Positions 1-7,673 of a stretch of DNA of 42,507 nucleotides are shown in pieces. Source of the DNA: Azospirillaceae bacterium (lineage in GTDB: Bacteria; Pseudomonadota; Alphaproteobacteria; Azospirillales; Azospirillaceae); contig DASQNC010000018.1 in the NCBI GenBank assembly GCA_035645145.1, positions 1-42,507 of the forward strand. The letters are read 5' to 3'. A model generated the notes under the pieces. That model saw only the letters and a list, made by a program, of their open reading frames with translations. It did not search any database and had not been told where the DNA came from. The position numbers and the translations under genes are program-made. Position 1 is the stretch's first letter. Each line of letters starts with the position of its first letter.

Positions 1-365
1 CGCACGAGGCCGAGCATCAGCGCGATGGCGTGGTCGGCGACCTCCGAGGTGCCGTAGTCCGGCACGTTGAACACCGGCACGCCGCGCGCGCCCCAGCCGC
101 GCACGTCGATGTTGTCGAAGCCGACGCCCGAGCGCAGCACCGCGCGCACGTTCGGATAGTCGTCGAGCGTGCCGTCGACGGCGCGGTTGGCCGAGAAGTG
201 CAGGATGGCCGACGCGCGCTTGCGCACCTCGGCGGGCGTCGGGTTCTGCAGCGCCGTCGTGAACGGCTGCACGTGGAGCTCCGCCCTCCCCGTGGCCAGC
301 GCCTGCTCGACGCTGGCGTCCGGATAGGTCTGGTGGGAGAGGATGACGAGGGGAAGGTTGCTCAA
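1..365 (-). CDS. D-2-hydroxyacid dehydrogenase, N-terminal part (runs off window start)
   Basis: Only the first 121 residues are present. They read as the N-terminal substrate-binding half of an NAD-dependent D-isomer-specific 2-hydroxyacid dehydrogenase of the phosphoglycerate dehydrogenase/CtBP type. The stretch LRSGVGFDNIDV is the family's substrate-loop pattern, and VPDYGTSEVADHAIALML is the start of the helix leading into the nucleotide-binding domain. The apparent start is TTG at 365, with an AAAGGA ribosome site about 7 bases upstream; no ATG or GTG start lies nearby in frame. It begins 11 bases after the gatB stop, so it is probably co-transcribed with gatB. The substrate cannot be told from this fragment, and the Rossmann motif and catalytic Arg/Glu/His lie outside the window. 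Confidence 0.85.
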   Translation of the reverse strand, partial: MSNLPLVILSHQTYPDASVEQALATGRAELHVQPFTTALQNPTPAEVRKRASAILHFSANRAVDGTLDDYPNVRAVLRSGVGFDNIDVRGWGARGVPVFNVPDYGTSEVADHAIALMLGLV

Positions 366-376
366 GATGGTGTCCT

Positions 377-1831
377 TTATTGGATGCCGAGCTTGGCCCG
401 CAAAAGCTCGTTCACGGCCTGCGGGTTGGCCTTGCCGCCGGTCGCCTTCATGACCTGGCCGACGAACCAGCCGAGCAGCGTCGGCTTGGCCTTCGCCTGT
501 TCGACCTTGTCGGGGTTGGCGGCGATGATCTCGTCGACGGCCGCCTCGATGGCGCCGGCGTCGGTGACCTGGCGCATGCCGCGGCTCTCGACGAGTTCGC
601 GCGGATCGCCGCCTTCGGTCCAGACGAGCTCGAACACGTCCTTGGCAATCTTGCCCGAGATGACCTTCTCGCCGATGAGATCGATGATGCCGCCGAGCTG
701 CTCGGCCGAGACCGGCGAGTCCTCGATGCCGTGGCCCTCCTTGTTGAGGCGGCCGAAGAGCTCGTTGATGACCCAATTGGCGGCGGTCTTGCCGTCGCGG
801 CCCGCGGCCGCGGCCTCGAAGAAGTCGGCCGAGGCGCGCTCCTGCACGAGCACGCCGGCGTCGTAGGGCGAGAGGCCGTAGTCGGCGATGAAGCGCGCCT
901 TCTTGGGGTCGGGCAGCTCGGGCAGGTGCTGCGCGAGGTCGTCCACATAGGCCTGGTCGAACTCGAGCGGCAGCAGGTCCGGGTCGGGGAAGTAGCGGTA
1001 GTCGTGCGCCTCCTCCTTGGAGCGCATGGAGCGGGTGACCTGTTTGCCGGGGTCCCACAGCCGCGTTTCCTGCTGGATCGTGCCGCCGTCCTCGAGGATG
1101 TCGATCTGCCGGCGCGCCTCGTACTCGATCGCGGCCATGACGAACCGCACCGAGTTCACGTTCTTGATCTCGCACCGCGTGCCGAACGGTTCGCCCGCCT
1201 TGCGCACCGATACGTTCACGTCGCAGCGCATGGAGCCTTCCTCCATGTTGCCGTCACACGTGCCGAGATAGCGCAGGATCGAGCGGAGCTTGCGCAGATA
1301 GGCGCCGGCCTCCTCGGGCGAGCGCAGGTCCGGTTCGGACACGATCTCCATCAGCGCCACACCCGACCGATTGAGGTCGACGAAGGTGCGGGACGGATGC
1401 TGGTCGTGCAGGGACTTGCCGGCGTCCTGTTCCAGGTGCAGGCGAGTGATGCCGACGGTGCGCGTCTGCCCGTCGGGCAGGTCGAGGACGATCGTGCCCT
1501 TGCCGACGATCGGCTGCTTGTACTGGCTGATCTGGTAGCCGGCCGGCAGGTCGGCATAGAAGTAGTTCTTGCGGTCGAAGACCGAGAACAGGTTGATCTC
1601 CGCCTTCAGGCCCAGCCCCGTGCGGACGGCCTGCTCGACGCAGAATTCGTTGATGACCGGAAGCATGCCGGGGAAGGCGGCATCGACGAAACTGACTTGG
1701 CTGTTCGGCTCGGCACCGAAGGCAGTGGCGGCGCCACTGAACAGCTTCGCGTTGGAAATGACCTGGGCATGAACCTCCAGCCCGATCACAACCTCCCAAT
1801 CGCCCGTCCGTCCTTCAAGCACGTAGCCCAT
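377..1831 (-). CDS. gatB: Aspartyl/glutamyl-tRNA(Asn/Gln) amidotransferase subunit B
   Basis: GatB is the kinase/tRNA-binding subunit of the GatCAB amidotransferase, which converts Glu-tRNA(Gln) to Gln-tRNA(Gln), and Asp-tRNA(Asn) where needed. The 484-residue length is normal. The N terminus carries the family signature [10 protein letters not shown], followed by the [20 protein letters not shown] region, the [23 protein letters not shown] core (split here for readability: [12 protein letters not shown], then [11 protein letters not shown]) and the [16 protein letters not shown] segment. The C-terminal 150 residues form the helical GatB/YqeY tRNA-binding tail. The start is ATG at 1831. Unusually, gatB is separated from gatCA by two unrelated small genes on the same strand, though all could still be one transcription unit. 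Identification is secure. Confidence 0.97.
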   Translation of the reverse strand: MGYVLEGRTGDWEVVIGLEVHAQVISNAKLFSGAATAFGAEPNSQVSFVDAAFPGMLPVINEFCVEQAVRTGLGLKAEINLFSVFDRKNYFYADLPAGYQISQYKQPIVGKGTIVLDLPDGQTRTVGITRLHLEQDAGKSLHDQHPSRTFVDLNRSGVALMEIVSEPDLRSPEEAGAYLRKLRSILRYLGTCDGNMEEGSMRCDVNVSVRKAGEPFGTRCEIKNVNSVRFVMAAIEYEARRQIDILEDGGTIQQETRLWDPGKQVTRSMRSKEEAHDYRYFPDPDLLPLEFDQAYVDDLAQHLPELPDPKKARFIADYGLSPYDAGVLVQERASADFFEAAAAGRDGKTAANWVINELFGRLNKEGHGIEDSPVSAEQLGGIIDLIGEKVISGKIAKDVFELVWTEGGDPRELVESRGMRQVTDAGAIEAAVDEIIAANPDKVEQAKAKPTLLGWFVGQVMKATGGKANPQAVNELLRAKLGIQ

Positions 1832-1925
1832 CGTCGAACCCGTATCCGCTTCGCGTCAAACCGGGCGCCCTGATAGCACGCCACCCCACCACGGGAAAGG
1901 CTATGCCGCCGCACGGGCGGACCGA

Positions 1926-2456
1926 TCAAAGCGGCGGTGGCATCGCGTCGCGGGGACGAACCGGTCCGACGCTGTATCCGACATCATTGCGGAAATGCAT
2001 GGTCAGGCGGGAATGGGCCCGGCGCTCGTCCGCCGCCCAGACCAGATAGGTGCGCTCATTGTCCTTGAACGGCTCGGGCACCGCGCGGGCGATATGGCGG
2101 ACCTCGGCCTCGAAAAGCTTGTCACCCGGCCGGCACAGCTCGTCGAGCATGAACACGGCCCTGCGGGCGTCGCGCCGCTCGGCGACGGAGGCCTCCATCT
2201 CCTGCAACTCGGCAAGGGCATCGGCCACCATCTTTTCGGCCAGCCGAAGCTCCCGCCGCAGCACATAGGTCCGCTTGCCCAGGCGCCGGATCTCGCGGGA
2301 GCGCGCCTCCGCCAGCTTGGTGTAACTGGACGAGGCCATGGTCACCTGCTGCCAGCGGTACAGGACTCTACGGACCGTCAACGCCAGGGCAAAGACATAG
2401 ACGCCATAGGACGCGATGTGCATCAGGCGGTCGGCAGAAAGAAGAGCTCCCGACAT
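1926..2456 (-). CDS. Small membrane-anchored coiled-coil protein, unknown function (second of pair)
   Basis: A 176-residue protein I do not recognise. It has one predicted membrane segment near the N terminus (about residues 13-30, IASYGVYVFALALTV), then a long charged helical stretch (about 40-100) rich in Arg, Glu, Ala and Leu that should form a coiled coil, then a mixed C-terminal domain ending PRDAMPPPL. The topology suggests an inner-membrane protein with a soluble helical domain. Its ATG overlaps the stop of the preceding gene as TAATG, so the two are translationally coupled. The next gene downstream is gatB, 94 bases away. Nothing in the sequence links it to tRNA amidation except position. 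Coding reality is supported by GC-rich third positions, the coupled start and a sensible domain architecture. Confidence 0.72.
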   Translation of the reverse strand: MSGALLSADRLMHIASYGVYVFALALTVRRVLYRWQQVTMASSSYTKLAEARSREIRRLGKRTYVLRRELRLAEKMVADALAELQEMEASVAERRDARRAVFMLDELCRPGDKLFEAEVRHIARAVPEPFKDNERTYLVWAADERRAHSRLTMHFRNDVGYSVGPVRPRDAMPPPL

Positions 2457-3031
2457 TACGATGCCTGCCTTGCATAGCCGGTGCTAACGGGGGGGACCAG
2501 GGACGCCAGGTGGTCGGGTGCGGCCTGCACGGCTGCCACCATAAACCCCTGCGCCGCGGGGAAAGCGGCACCGACCGCCTGCCGTGCCTCCTCCATGGAT
2601 CCCGCACGCAGAATAACGACCTGGGCATTCACCCAGGACTCGTTCAACAGGATGTTGGGGTCCTTCTCACCCGCACGCACGGTCCGGTTCACCACCTTGA
2701 CCATGAAGGCCTCGTCACCCGGCTTGGCATACCCGACCACGGTCCGCAGTGCGAAATCGGACGAGCGCAGCACCGTCTCCAACCGCCGCCTCATGCGGAC
2801 GTTGGCTTCCCGGCTGCGTTCCAATTGACCGCGGGCCTTGATCAAGCCCGCTTCCAGTCCCTGCCGCCGCGTCTCCAGAGCCGCCTGCAGCCGGCTCATG
2901 ATGTCGATGCGCTCTATGAGCGCGCGAGTACGGGGTGATTCGCCCGCCAACTTCGCAACCATGTCGGCGACCACGCCCCCGGCGACGATAATGATGACCG
3001 CGGCGACGATGGAGATGATGAGTGAGACCAA
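2456..3031 (-). CDS. Small membrane-anchored coiled-coil protein, unknown function (first of pair)
   Basis: A 191-residue protein with a strongly hydrophobic N terminus (about residues 2-20, VSLIISIVAAVIIIVAGG), then a helical region with coiled-coil potential (about 33-85, many Arg/Glu/Leu), then a compact C-terminal domain of about 90 residues. I chose the TTG at 3031 because AAGGGG lies 9 bases upstream and the membrane segment follows at once. An ATG at 3085 is in frame but lies inside a perfect hairpin and would add a basic leader with no ribosome site. The product resembles its downstream neighbour in layout (membrane anchor, coiled coil, soluble tail) but not clearly in sequence. The gene sits between gatA and gatB. 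Function unknown. Confidence 0.7.
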   Translation of the reverse strand: MVSLIISIVAAVIIIVAGGVVADMVAKLAGESPRTRALIERIDIMSRLQAALETRRQGLEAGLIKARGQLERSREANVRMRRRLETVLRSSDFALRTVVGYAKPGDEAFMVKVVNRTVRAGEKDPNILLNESWVNAQVVILRAGSMEEARQAVGAAFPAAQGFMVAAVQAAPDHLASLVPPVSTGYARQAS

Positions 3032-3062
3032 GGCTCGGCACCCCTTGCGGACAGCGACCAGC

Positions 3063-3092
3063 CGACCATGCCGCCGGAGCGGCATGGTCGGG
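3063..3092. repeat. Perfect 13-bp inverted repeat between gatA and the following small gene
   Basis: The arms ccgaccatgccgc (3063-3075) and gcggcatggtcgg (3080-3092) are exact reverse complements around a 4-base loop, cgga. The hairpin lies downstream of the gatA stop, on the minus strand, and upstream of the chosen start of the next gene. No T-run follows on either strand, so a classical intrinsic terminator is not shown. It could end or attenuate the gatCA transcript, protect its 3' end, or be an operator. Confidence 0.7.
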
Positions 3093-3214
3093 CGATGGAC
3101 GGCAGCACCCTGAACGCGCAGATTACACCATCGGCAGGTTTACCCCGAAGGATAATCCTTCCGGAGCGAAACCGCTGCAGGCCGCTCGCGGGGGGATGGG
3201 CGCTCCCCCGGGCC

Positions 3215-4705
3215 TCACGCCCGGAAGGGCGGCACGACGTCGAATCCGGCCGAACGCTCCAACACCTCGGCGACCTTGAACACCGTTTCCTCGTCGAACG
3301 GCTTGCCGATAACCTGAAGCCCGAGGGGGAGCCCGTCACCGCCCAGCCCCGCCGGGACGGAGATCCCGGGCAGGCCCGCCAGGTTGGCCGGGACCGTGAA
3401 CACGTCGTTCAGGTACATGGAGATGGGATCATCCATCTTCTCGCCGATCCCGAACGCGGTCGAGGGCGCCGTCGGGGTCAGGATGACGTCGCATTGGGCA
3501 TAGGCGTCCGTGAAGTCCTGCGCGATGCGGGCGCGAACCTTCTGGGCCTGCAGGTAGTAGGCGTCGTAGTAGCCGGCCGAGAGCACATAGGTGCCGATCA
3601 GCACGCGGCGGCGGACCTCCTTGCCGAACCCTTCGCCGCGTGTGGCCTCGTACATGTCGATGAGGCTGCCACCCGGATCGACACGCAGACCGAACCGCAC
3701 ACCGTCATACCGCGCAAGGTTCGACGAGGCCTCGGCGGGAGCCACGATGTAGTAGGTCGGCAATGCGTATTTGGTATGCGGCAGGCTGATGTCCACCACC
3801 TGCGCGCCGGCCGCCTTCAGCCATTCCACGCCCTTCTGCCAGATCCGCTCGATCTCGGCGGGCATGCCGTCCACACGGTATTCCTTGGGGATGCCAACCC
3901 GCAAGCCGCGCACGTCACCGGTCAACGCGGCCTCGTAGTCGGGCACCGGACGATCGACCGAAGTGCTGTCCTTGGGATCGTGTCCGGCCATGGACCGGAG
4001 CAGAATCGCGCAGTCCCGGACGGTGCGTGCCATCGGTCCGGCCTGATCCAGCGACGAGGCGAACGCCACCACGCCCCAGCGCGAGCACCGGCCATAAGTC
4101 GGCTTGATGCCGACGATGCCGGCGAAGCTCGCGGGCTGGCGGATCGATCCGCCGGTGTCGGTGCCCGTGGCGGCAAGGCAGGCCCGCGCGGCCACCGCCG
4201 CCGCCGAACCACCCGACGAGCCGCCCGGCACCAGACGCCGCGTCCACTTTCCGGGCTCGCCGGGGCTCCAGGGGTTCACCACCTCGCCGTAGTAGCTGGT
4301 GATGTTGGCCGAACCCATGGCGAACTCGTCCATGTTCAGCTTGCCCAGCATCACCGCCCCGTCGCGCCACAGATTGGCGGTGACGGTGCTTTCGTAGTGC
4401 GGCTTGAAGCCGTCCAGGATGTGGCTGGCGGCCGTGGTCAGCACACCCTTCGTGCAGAACAGGTCCTTGATGCCGAGCGGAATCCCGTCCAGCGGGAGGG
4501 ATTCGCCCTTCGCGCGGCGGGCGTCGGACGCCTTCGCCATGTCGCGCGCCAGATCCGGCGTCTCGGTGATCCAGGCGTTGAGCACGCGCGTCCGCTCGAC
4601 GGCACCGATGTAGGCGTCCGTCAGTTCCACCGCGGTGAAGTCGCCGCGCTTCAGGCCATCGCGGGCCTCGGCCAGGCTCAGGCCAATCAGTTCGCTGCCG
4701 CTCAT
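3215..4705 (-). CDS. gatA: Aspartyl/glutamyl-tRNA(Asn/Gln) amidotransferase subunit A
   Basis: GatA is the glutaminase/amidase subunit of GatCAB and releases ammonia from glutamine for transamidation of mischarged tRNA. The 496-residue protein has the amidase-signature Ser-cisSer-Lys triad: Lys80 ([10 protein letters not shown]), Ser163 (first Ser of [15 protein letters not shown]) and Ser187 ([18 protein letters not shown]). The spacing of 24 residues between the two serines matches characterised GatA proteins. The start is ATG at 4705, 6 bases after the gatC stop, so gatC and gatA form a tight pair. The gene for the third subunit, gatB, lies 1.4 kb further downstream rather than adjacent. 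Confidence 0.97.
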   Translation of the reverse strand: MSGSELIGLSLAEARDGLKRGDFTAVELTDAYIGAVERTRVLNAWITETPDLARDMAKASDARRAKGESLPLDGIPLGIKDLFCTKGVLTTAASHILDGFKPHYESTVTANLWRDGAVMLGKLNMDEFAMGSANITSYYGEVVNPWSPGEPGKWTRRLVPGGSSGGSAAAVAARACLAATGTDTGGSIRQPASFAGIVGIKPTYGRCSRWGVVAFASSLDQAGPMARTVRDCAILLRSMAGHDPKDSTSVDRPVPDYEAALTGDVRGLRVGIPKEYRVDGMPAEIERIWQKGVEWLKAAGAQVVDISLPHTKYALPTYYIVAPAEASSNLARYDGVRFGLRVDPGGSLIDMYEATRGEGFGKEVRRRVLIGTYVLSAGYYDAYYLQAQKVRARIAQDFTDAYAQCDVILTPTAPSTAFGIGEKMDDPISMYLNDVFTVPANLAGLPGISVPAGLGGDGLPLGLQVIGKPFDEETVFKVAEVLERSAGFDVVPPFRA

Positions 4706-4711
4706 TTCGAT

Positions 4712-4999
4712 TTACTCGACCACCTTGGGAACCACGAAGAAGCCGGCCTGGCCTTCGGGCGCATTGGCCAACACGTTCTCGGCCCGCCCTCCGTCGCTGA
4801 CCACGTCGGCCCGCATGGGCAGGCGCATGGCAACGACGCCGGTCATCGGTTCGACACCCTTGGTATCGACCTCGCCCAGCTGTTCCACCCAGCCGAGAAG
4901 CTGGTTCAATTCCCCGACCAGCGCGTCCTGGTCGGCTTCGGGAACCCTGATGCGGGCCAGATGCGCGATCCGCGCGACGGTGGCCTTGTCGAGCGACAT
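4712..4999 (-). CDS. gatC: Aspartyl/glutamyl-tRNA(Asn/Gln) amidotransferase subunit C
   Basis: GatC is the small belt-like subunit that ties GatA to GatB. Starting at ATG 4999 gives 95 residues, the usual length, beginning [19 protein letters not shown], which matches the family's opening helix (the VxxIAxLARIxV pattern). The C-terminal half has GVEPMTGVV and [19 protein letters not shown], both typical of GatC. An in-frame upstream start at 5044 would add 15 residues with no family counterpart, so it was not used. A GGAG sits about 11 bases before the ATG. The gene is divergent from ruvX, with only about 50 bases between the starts, so both promoters must fit in or overlap that gap. Confidence 0.95.
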   Translation of the reverse strand: MSLDKATVARIAHLARIRVPEADQDALVGELNQLLGWVEQLGEVDTKGVEPMTGVVAMRLPMRADVVSDGGRAENVLANAPEGQAGFFVVPKVVE

Positions 5000-5049
5000 C
5001 CTGTAACACACTCCGGTCCTGGAAAGCGGCGCGGAAGGTAGCACCCGGT

Positions 5050-5538
5050 ATGGCGATCCGCAATCTCGCGGAACTCAAGGAAGTCCTGCCCCGCGGCGCG
5101 CGGCTGATCGGCCTCGACCTGGGCGAGCGGACGATCGGCGTGGCCGTGTCCGATCCGGGCTTCGCGGTGGCATCCCCCGTGACCACGCTGAAGCGCACGA
5201 AGTTCGCCCCGGACGCGGTCGAGCTGGCCCGTATCGCGCGGGACCGTGCTCCCGTCGGCTGGGTGCTGGGCCTGCCCTTGAACATGGACGGCACCGAGGG
5301 GCCGGCGGCCCAATCCGCCCGCACCTTCGCATCCAACATGCTCAAGAATCCCGCGGTCTTCGGCGGCGAACCCGAGATCGCGTTCTGGGACGAGCGCATG
5401 TCCACCCTGGCCGTGAACCGGTTCCTGATCGGGGAAGCCGACATGACCCGCAAGCGCCGGGGCGAGGTGGTGGACCGCATGGCCGCGGCCTACATCCTGC
5501 AAGGCGCGCTGGACGCCCTTCGCGGCATGGCGCCCTGA
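5050..5538 (+). CDS. ruvX: Putative pre-16S rRNA nuclease / Holliday-junction-resolvase fold, YqgF family
   Basis: A 162-residue RNase H-fold nuclease of the YqgF/RuvX family, implicated in maturing the 5' end of 16S rRNA. The motifs are in order: [15 protein letters not shown] (residues 21-35, with the first catalytic Asp at 23), [14 protein letters not shown] (the family's GLP-NMDG motif), and FWDERMST (Glu in the DER motif). The final conserved Asp is in [14 protein letters not shown]. Length and motif order are normal. It is divergent from gatC and is followed 10 bases later by a permease gene on the same strand, which may be co-transcribed. Confidence 0.93.
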   Translation: MAIRNLAELKEVLPRGARLIGLDLGERTIGVAVSDPGFAVASPVTTLKRTKFAPDAVELARIARDRAPVGWVLGLPLNMDGTEGPAAQSARTFASNMLKNPAVFGGEPEIAFWDERMSTLAVNRFLIGEADMTRKRRGEVVDRMAAAYILQGALDALRGMAP

Positions 5539-5548
5539 TCCCACATAG

Positions 5549-6466
5549 ATGGCCGCCGTCGTCCTGGGCTTGGCGCCCATCTTCCTGCTGATCGTGCTCG
5601 GCCATGGTCTGCGCGTGTCGCGCTTCGTGTCCGATACCTTCTGGCCCTCCGCCGAACGCCTGACCTATTTCCTCCTGTTTCCCGCCCTGCTGGTCTCCAG
5701 CACGGCCAAGGCGGAACTGCACGGCCTGGACCTTGCCGGCATGGGCGCGGCCCTCGCCCTGGCGGTGCTGGCAATCGCAGGCGTGACCCTGGCGCTGCGG
5801 CGGGTGGTGGCGGCCGACGGGCCGGGCTTCACGTCCGTCTTCCAGGGCGCGATCCGCCCCAACACCTACGTCGGTCTCGCCGCGGCGGCCGCCCTGTTCG
5901 GGCCTGAGGGCACCACGCTTGCGGCCATCGGCGTCGTCGCGGTGGTCCCCCTGGTGAACATGCTGAGCGTTGCCGTCATGCAGCGGCACGCCAACAACGC
6001 CGGCGGCGGCCTGAAGGCCACGGCGCTGGGGATCGCGCGCAATCCGCTGATCGGCGCCGTCGCCCTGGGCGCCGTCTTGAACGCGGCCGGCCTGCACAGG
6101 CTGCCTGTCGTCACGCCGCTGCTCGATATCCTGGGTGCGGCCTCGCTCCCCATCGGCCTGCTGGCCGTGGGTGCGGGCCTCGACATTCCGGCGGCCCGCG
6201 CCAGCAGCCGGAGCGTGATGTGGGCATCCGGCTTCAAGCTGGCCGCCCTTCCCCTGCTCACCCTGGCGCTTGCCACACCCTTGGGCGTGACCGGCACCGC
6301 ATTGGCGGTCGCCGTGCTCTACAACGGCCTGCCCTGCTCCGCCTCCTCCTATGTGCTCGCGCGGCAGATGGGCGGCGACCACCGCCTGATGGCCGGGATC
6401 ATAACGGTCCAGACCCTGACCGCCGTTCTGACGCTTCCGACGCTGCTCCTGCTCCTGGCCGCTTGA
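5549..6466 (+). CDS. AEC-family (auxin efflux carrier-like) permease
   Basis: A 305-residue integral membrane protein with about ten hydrophobic segments in two halves, beginning MAAVVLGLAPIFLLIVLGH. This N terminus (a helix with LAPIFLLIVLG, then a short loop and SAERLTYFLLFPALL) is characteristic of AEC-family transporters, as is the second-half segment LYNGLPCSASSYVLARQMGG with its conserved polar residues. Characterised bacterial members carry organic acids such as malate; the substrate here cannot be assigned. It starts 10 bases after the ruvX stop and probably shares its promoter. No clear Shine-Dalgarno precedes the ATG, so it may rely on coupling to ruvX translation. It is convergent with dusA. 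Confidence 0.88.
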   Translation: MAAVVLGLAPIFLLIVLGHGLRVSRFVSDTFWPSAERLTYFLLFPALLVSSTAKAELHGLDLAGMGAALALAVLAIAGVTLALRRVVAADGPGFTSVFQGAIRPNTYVGLAAAAALFGPEGTTLAAIGVVAVVPLVNMLSVAVMQRHANNAGGGLKATALGIARNPLIGAVALGAVLNAAGLHRLPVVTPLLDILGAASLPIGLLAVGAGLDIPAARASSRSVMWASGFKLAALPLLTLALATPLGVTGTALAVAVLYNGLPCSASSYVLARQMGGDHRLMAGIITVQTLTAVLTLPTLLLLLAA

Positions 6467-6478
6467 ACGCGAACCCGG

Positions 6479-7510
6479 TCAGGCGGCCTCGCGGGCTGCG
6501 AAACCGGCCGACACGTCCTGGACACGGGCCAGGGCCTCAAGGAACAGCTCCGGACCGGCGCCGGGCTTGCGGCACCCTTCACCGAGATGACGGCGCCAAA
6601 CCCGCGCACCCGGGGCGCCATTCCACAGCGCAAGTGCGGCCCGGGCCATGGGTGCCAACGGTGTTCCCGTCCGCAACTCGGCCTCGGCGTACTCCGCATA
6701 CGCGGCGACGACGTCGGCCCGATCCGGTTCCGGTGCGTCCGCATCGGCGTAGATGCGCCGGTCCGCATGAGCCAGCATCCAGGGTCCGTCCTGCACGGCG
6801 CGCCCGATCATGACGCCGTCCACCGGGCCCAGATGCGCCTCCGCCGCGTCCAGCGTGCGGATCCCGCCATTGATCGTGATGTCCAGATGGGGACGCTCCG
6901 CCTTCAGGCGGTGCACCAGCTCGTACCGCAGCGGCGGCACGTCGCGGTTTTCCTTCGGGCTGAGACCGTCCAGCCACGCCTTGCGCGCATGGACGATGAA
7001 CCGGGACACGCCCACGGCCGTGCAGGCATCGACCAGACGGGTCAGGGTCGGCCACTCCTCCATCTCGTCGATGGCGAGACGGCACTTGACCGTGACGGCG
7101 ACCGGCCGGGCACAGGCGGCCACACCCTCGGCCATCGCCGCCATGATCCGGGCAACCAGGTCGGGCTCGGCCATCAGGCAGGCGCCGAAGCTGCCGGCGG
7201 TCACGCGCGGGCTGGGGCAACCGACGTTCAGGTTGATCTCGTCGTAACCCCATTCGGCCCCGATCCGCGCGGCCTCGGCCAGATGCACGGGGTCGCAGCC
7301 GCCAAGCTGCAAGGCCACCGGATGCTCGTCCGCATGGAAGCGCAGGAACCGCGTCCGGTCGCCGCGCAGGATCGCACCGGCATGCACCATTTCGGTGTAG
7401 AGCAGCGTCCGACGGGTGATCCGGCGCAGAAGCCAACGGAAATGGCGGTCCGTGACTTCCATCATTGGGGCCACCGACAACCGGCCGGGGTTGATTTCGC
7501 CTCGGATCAT
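6479..7510 (-). CDS. dusA: tRNA-dihydrouridine(20/20a) synthase DusA
   Basis: A flavoenzyme (FMN, NADPH) that reduces uridines in the tRNA D-loop. The TIM-barrel N terminus has LSVAPMMEVTDRHFRWLLR with the FMN-binding MMEVTD, followed by LYTEMVHAGAIL and ALQLGGCDP. The catalytic cysteine is in INLNVGCPSPRV. VTVKCRLAIDE and ITINGGIRT supply flavin and tRNA contacts. The unusual acidic FIVHARKAWLDGLSPKENR stretch is a DusA-type signature. The chosen start is ATG 7510 (343 residues); an in-frame codon at 7606 would place 32 non-homologous residues inside a strong hairpin. The gene lies downstream of the nucleotide cyclase on the same strand. Confidence 0.95.
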   Translation of the reverse strand: MIRGEINPGRLSVAPMMEVTDRHFRWLLRRITRRTLLYTEMVHAGAILRGDRTRFLRFHADEHPVALQLGGCDPVHLAEAARIGAEWGYDEINLNVGCPSPRVTAGSFGACLMAEPDLVARIMAAMAEGVAACARPVAVTVKCRLAIDEMEEWPTLTRLVDACTAVGVSRFIVHARKAWLDGLSPKENRDVPPLRYELVHRLKAERPHLDITINGGIRTLDAAEAHLGPVDGVMIGRAVQDGPWMLAHADRRIYADADAPEPDRADVVAAYAEYAEAELRTGTPLAPMARAALALWNGAPGARVWRRHLGEGCRKPGAGPELFLEALARVQDVSAGFAAREAA

Positions 7511-7582
7511 GACCTGTTCCGCTTGCCGAGAGCACGGCCCGACCGAATGGATCGGACGGTTGTGCCCCATCTGCTTGTTGGA

Positions 7583-7630
7583 TAGGGCAAATCCCGGTCC
7601 GATCACGTCATCGGGCCGGGATTTGCCCTA
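7583..7630. repeat. Long near-perfect hairpin (21-bp stem, 6-base loop) between the cyclase gene and dusA
   Basis: The outer arms tagggcaaatcccgg (7583-7597) and ccgggatttgcccta (7616-7630) are exact 15-base reverse complements. After one T/G position (7598/7615), the inner arms ccgat (7599-7603) and atcgg (7610-7614) extend the stem, leaving the loop cacgtc. In plus-strand RNA the T/G position is a U-G wobble, so all 21 positions pair. The hairpin lies 44 bases past the cyclase stop and 72 bases before the dusA start. No T-run follows on either strand. Confidence 0.9.
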
Positions 7631-7673
7631 GGCGGGACATATGGCGCCGGCTGCGGCATCGCGGTAGGGCACA

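Noticed and set aside
7583-7630. Cyclic-AMP receptor binding site in the hairpin
   Set aside because: The half-sites do not match TGTGA-N6-TCACA, although it lies next to a cyclase gene.
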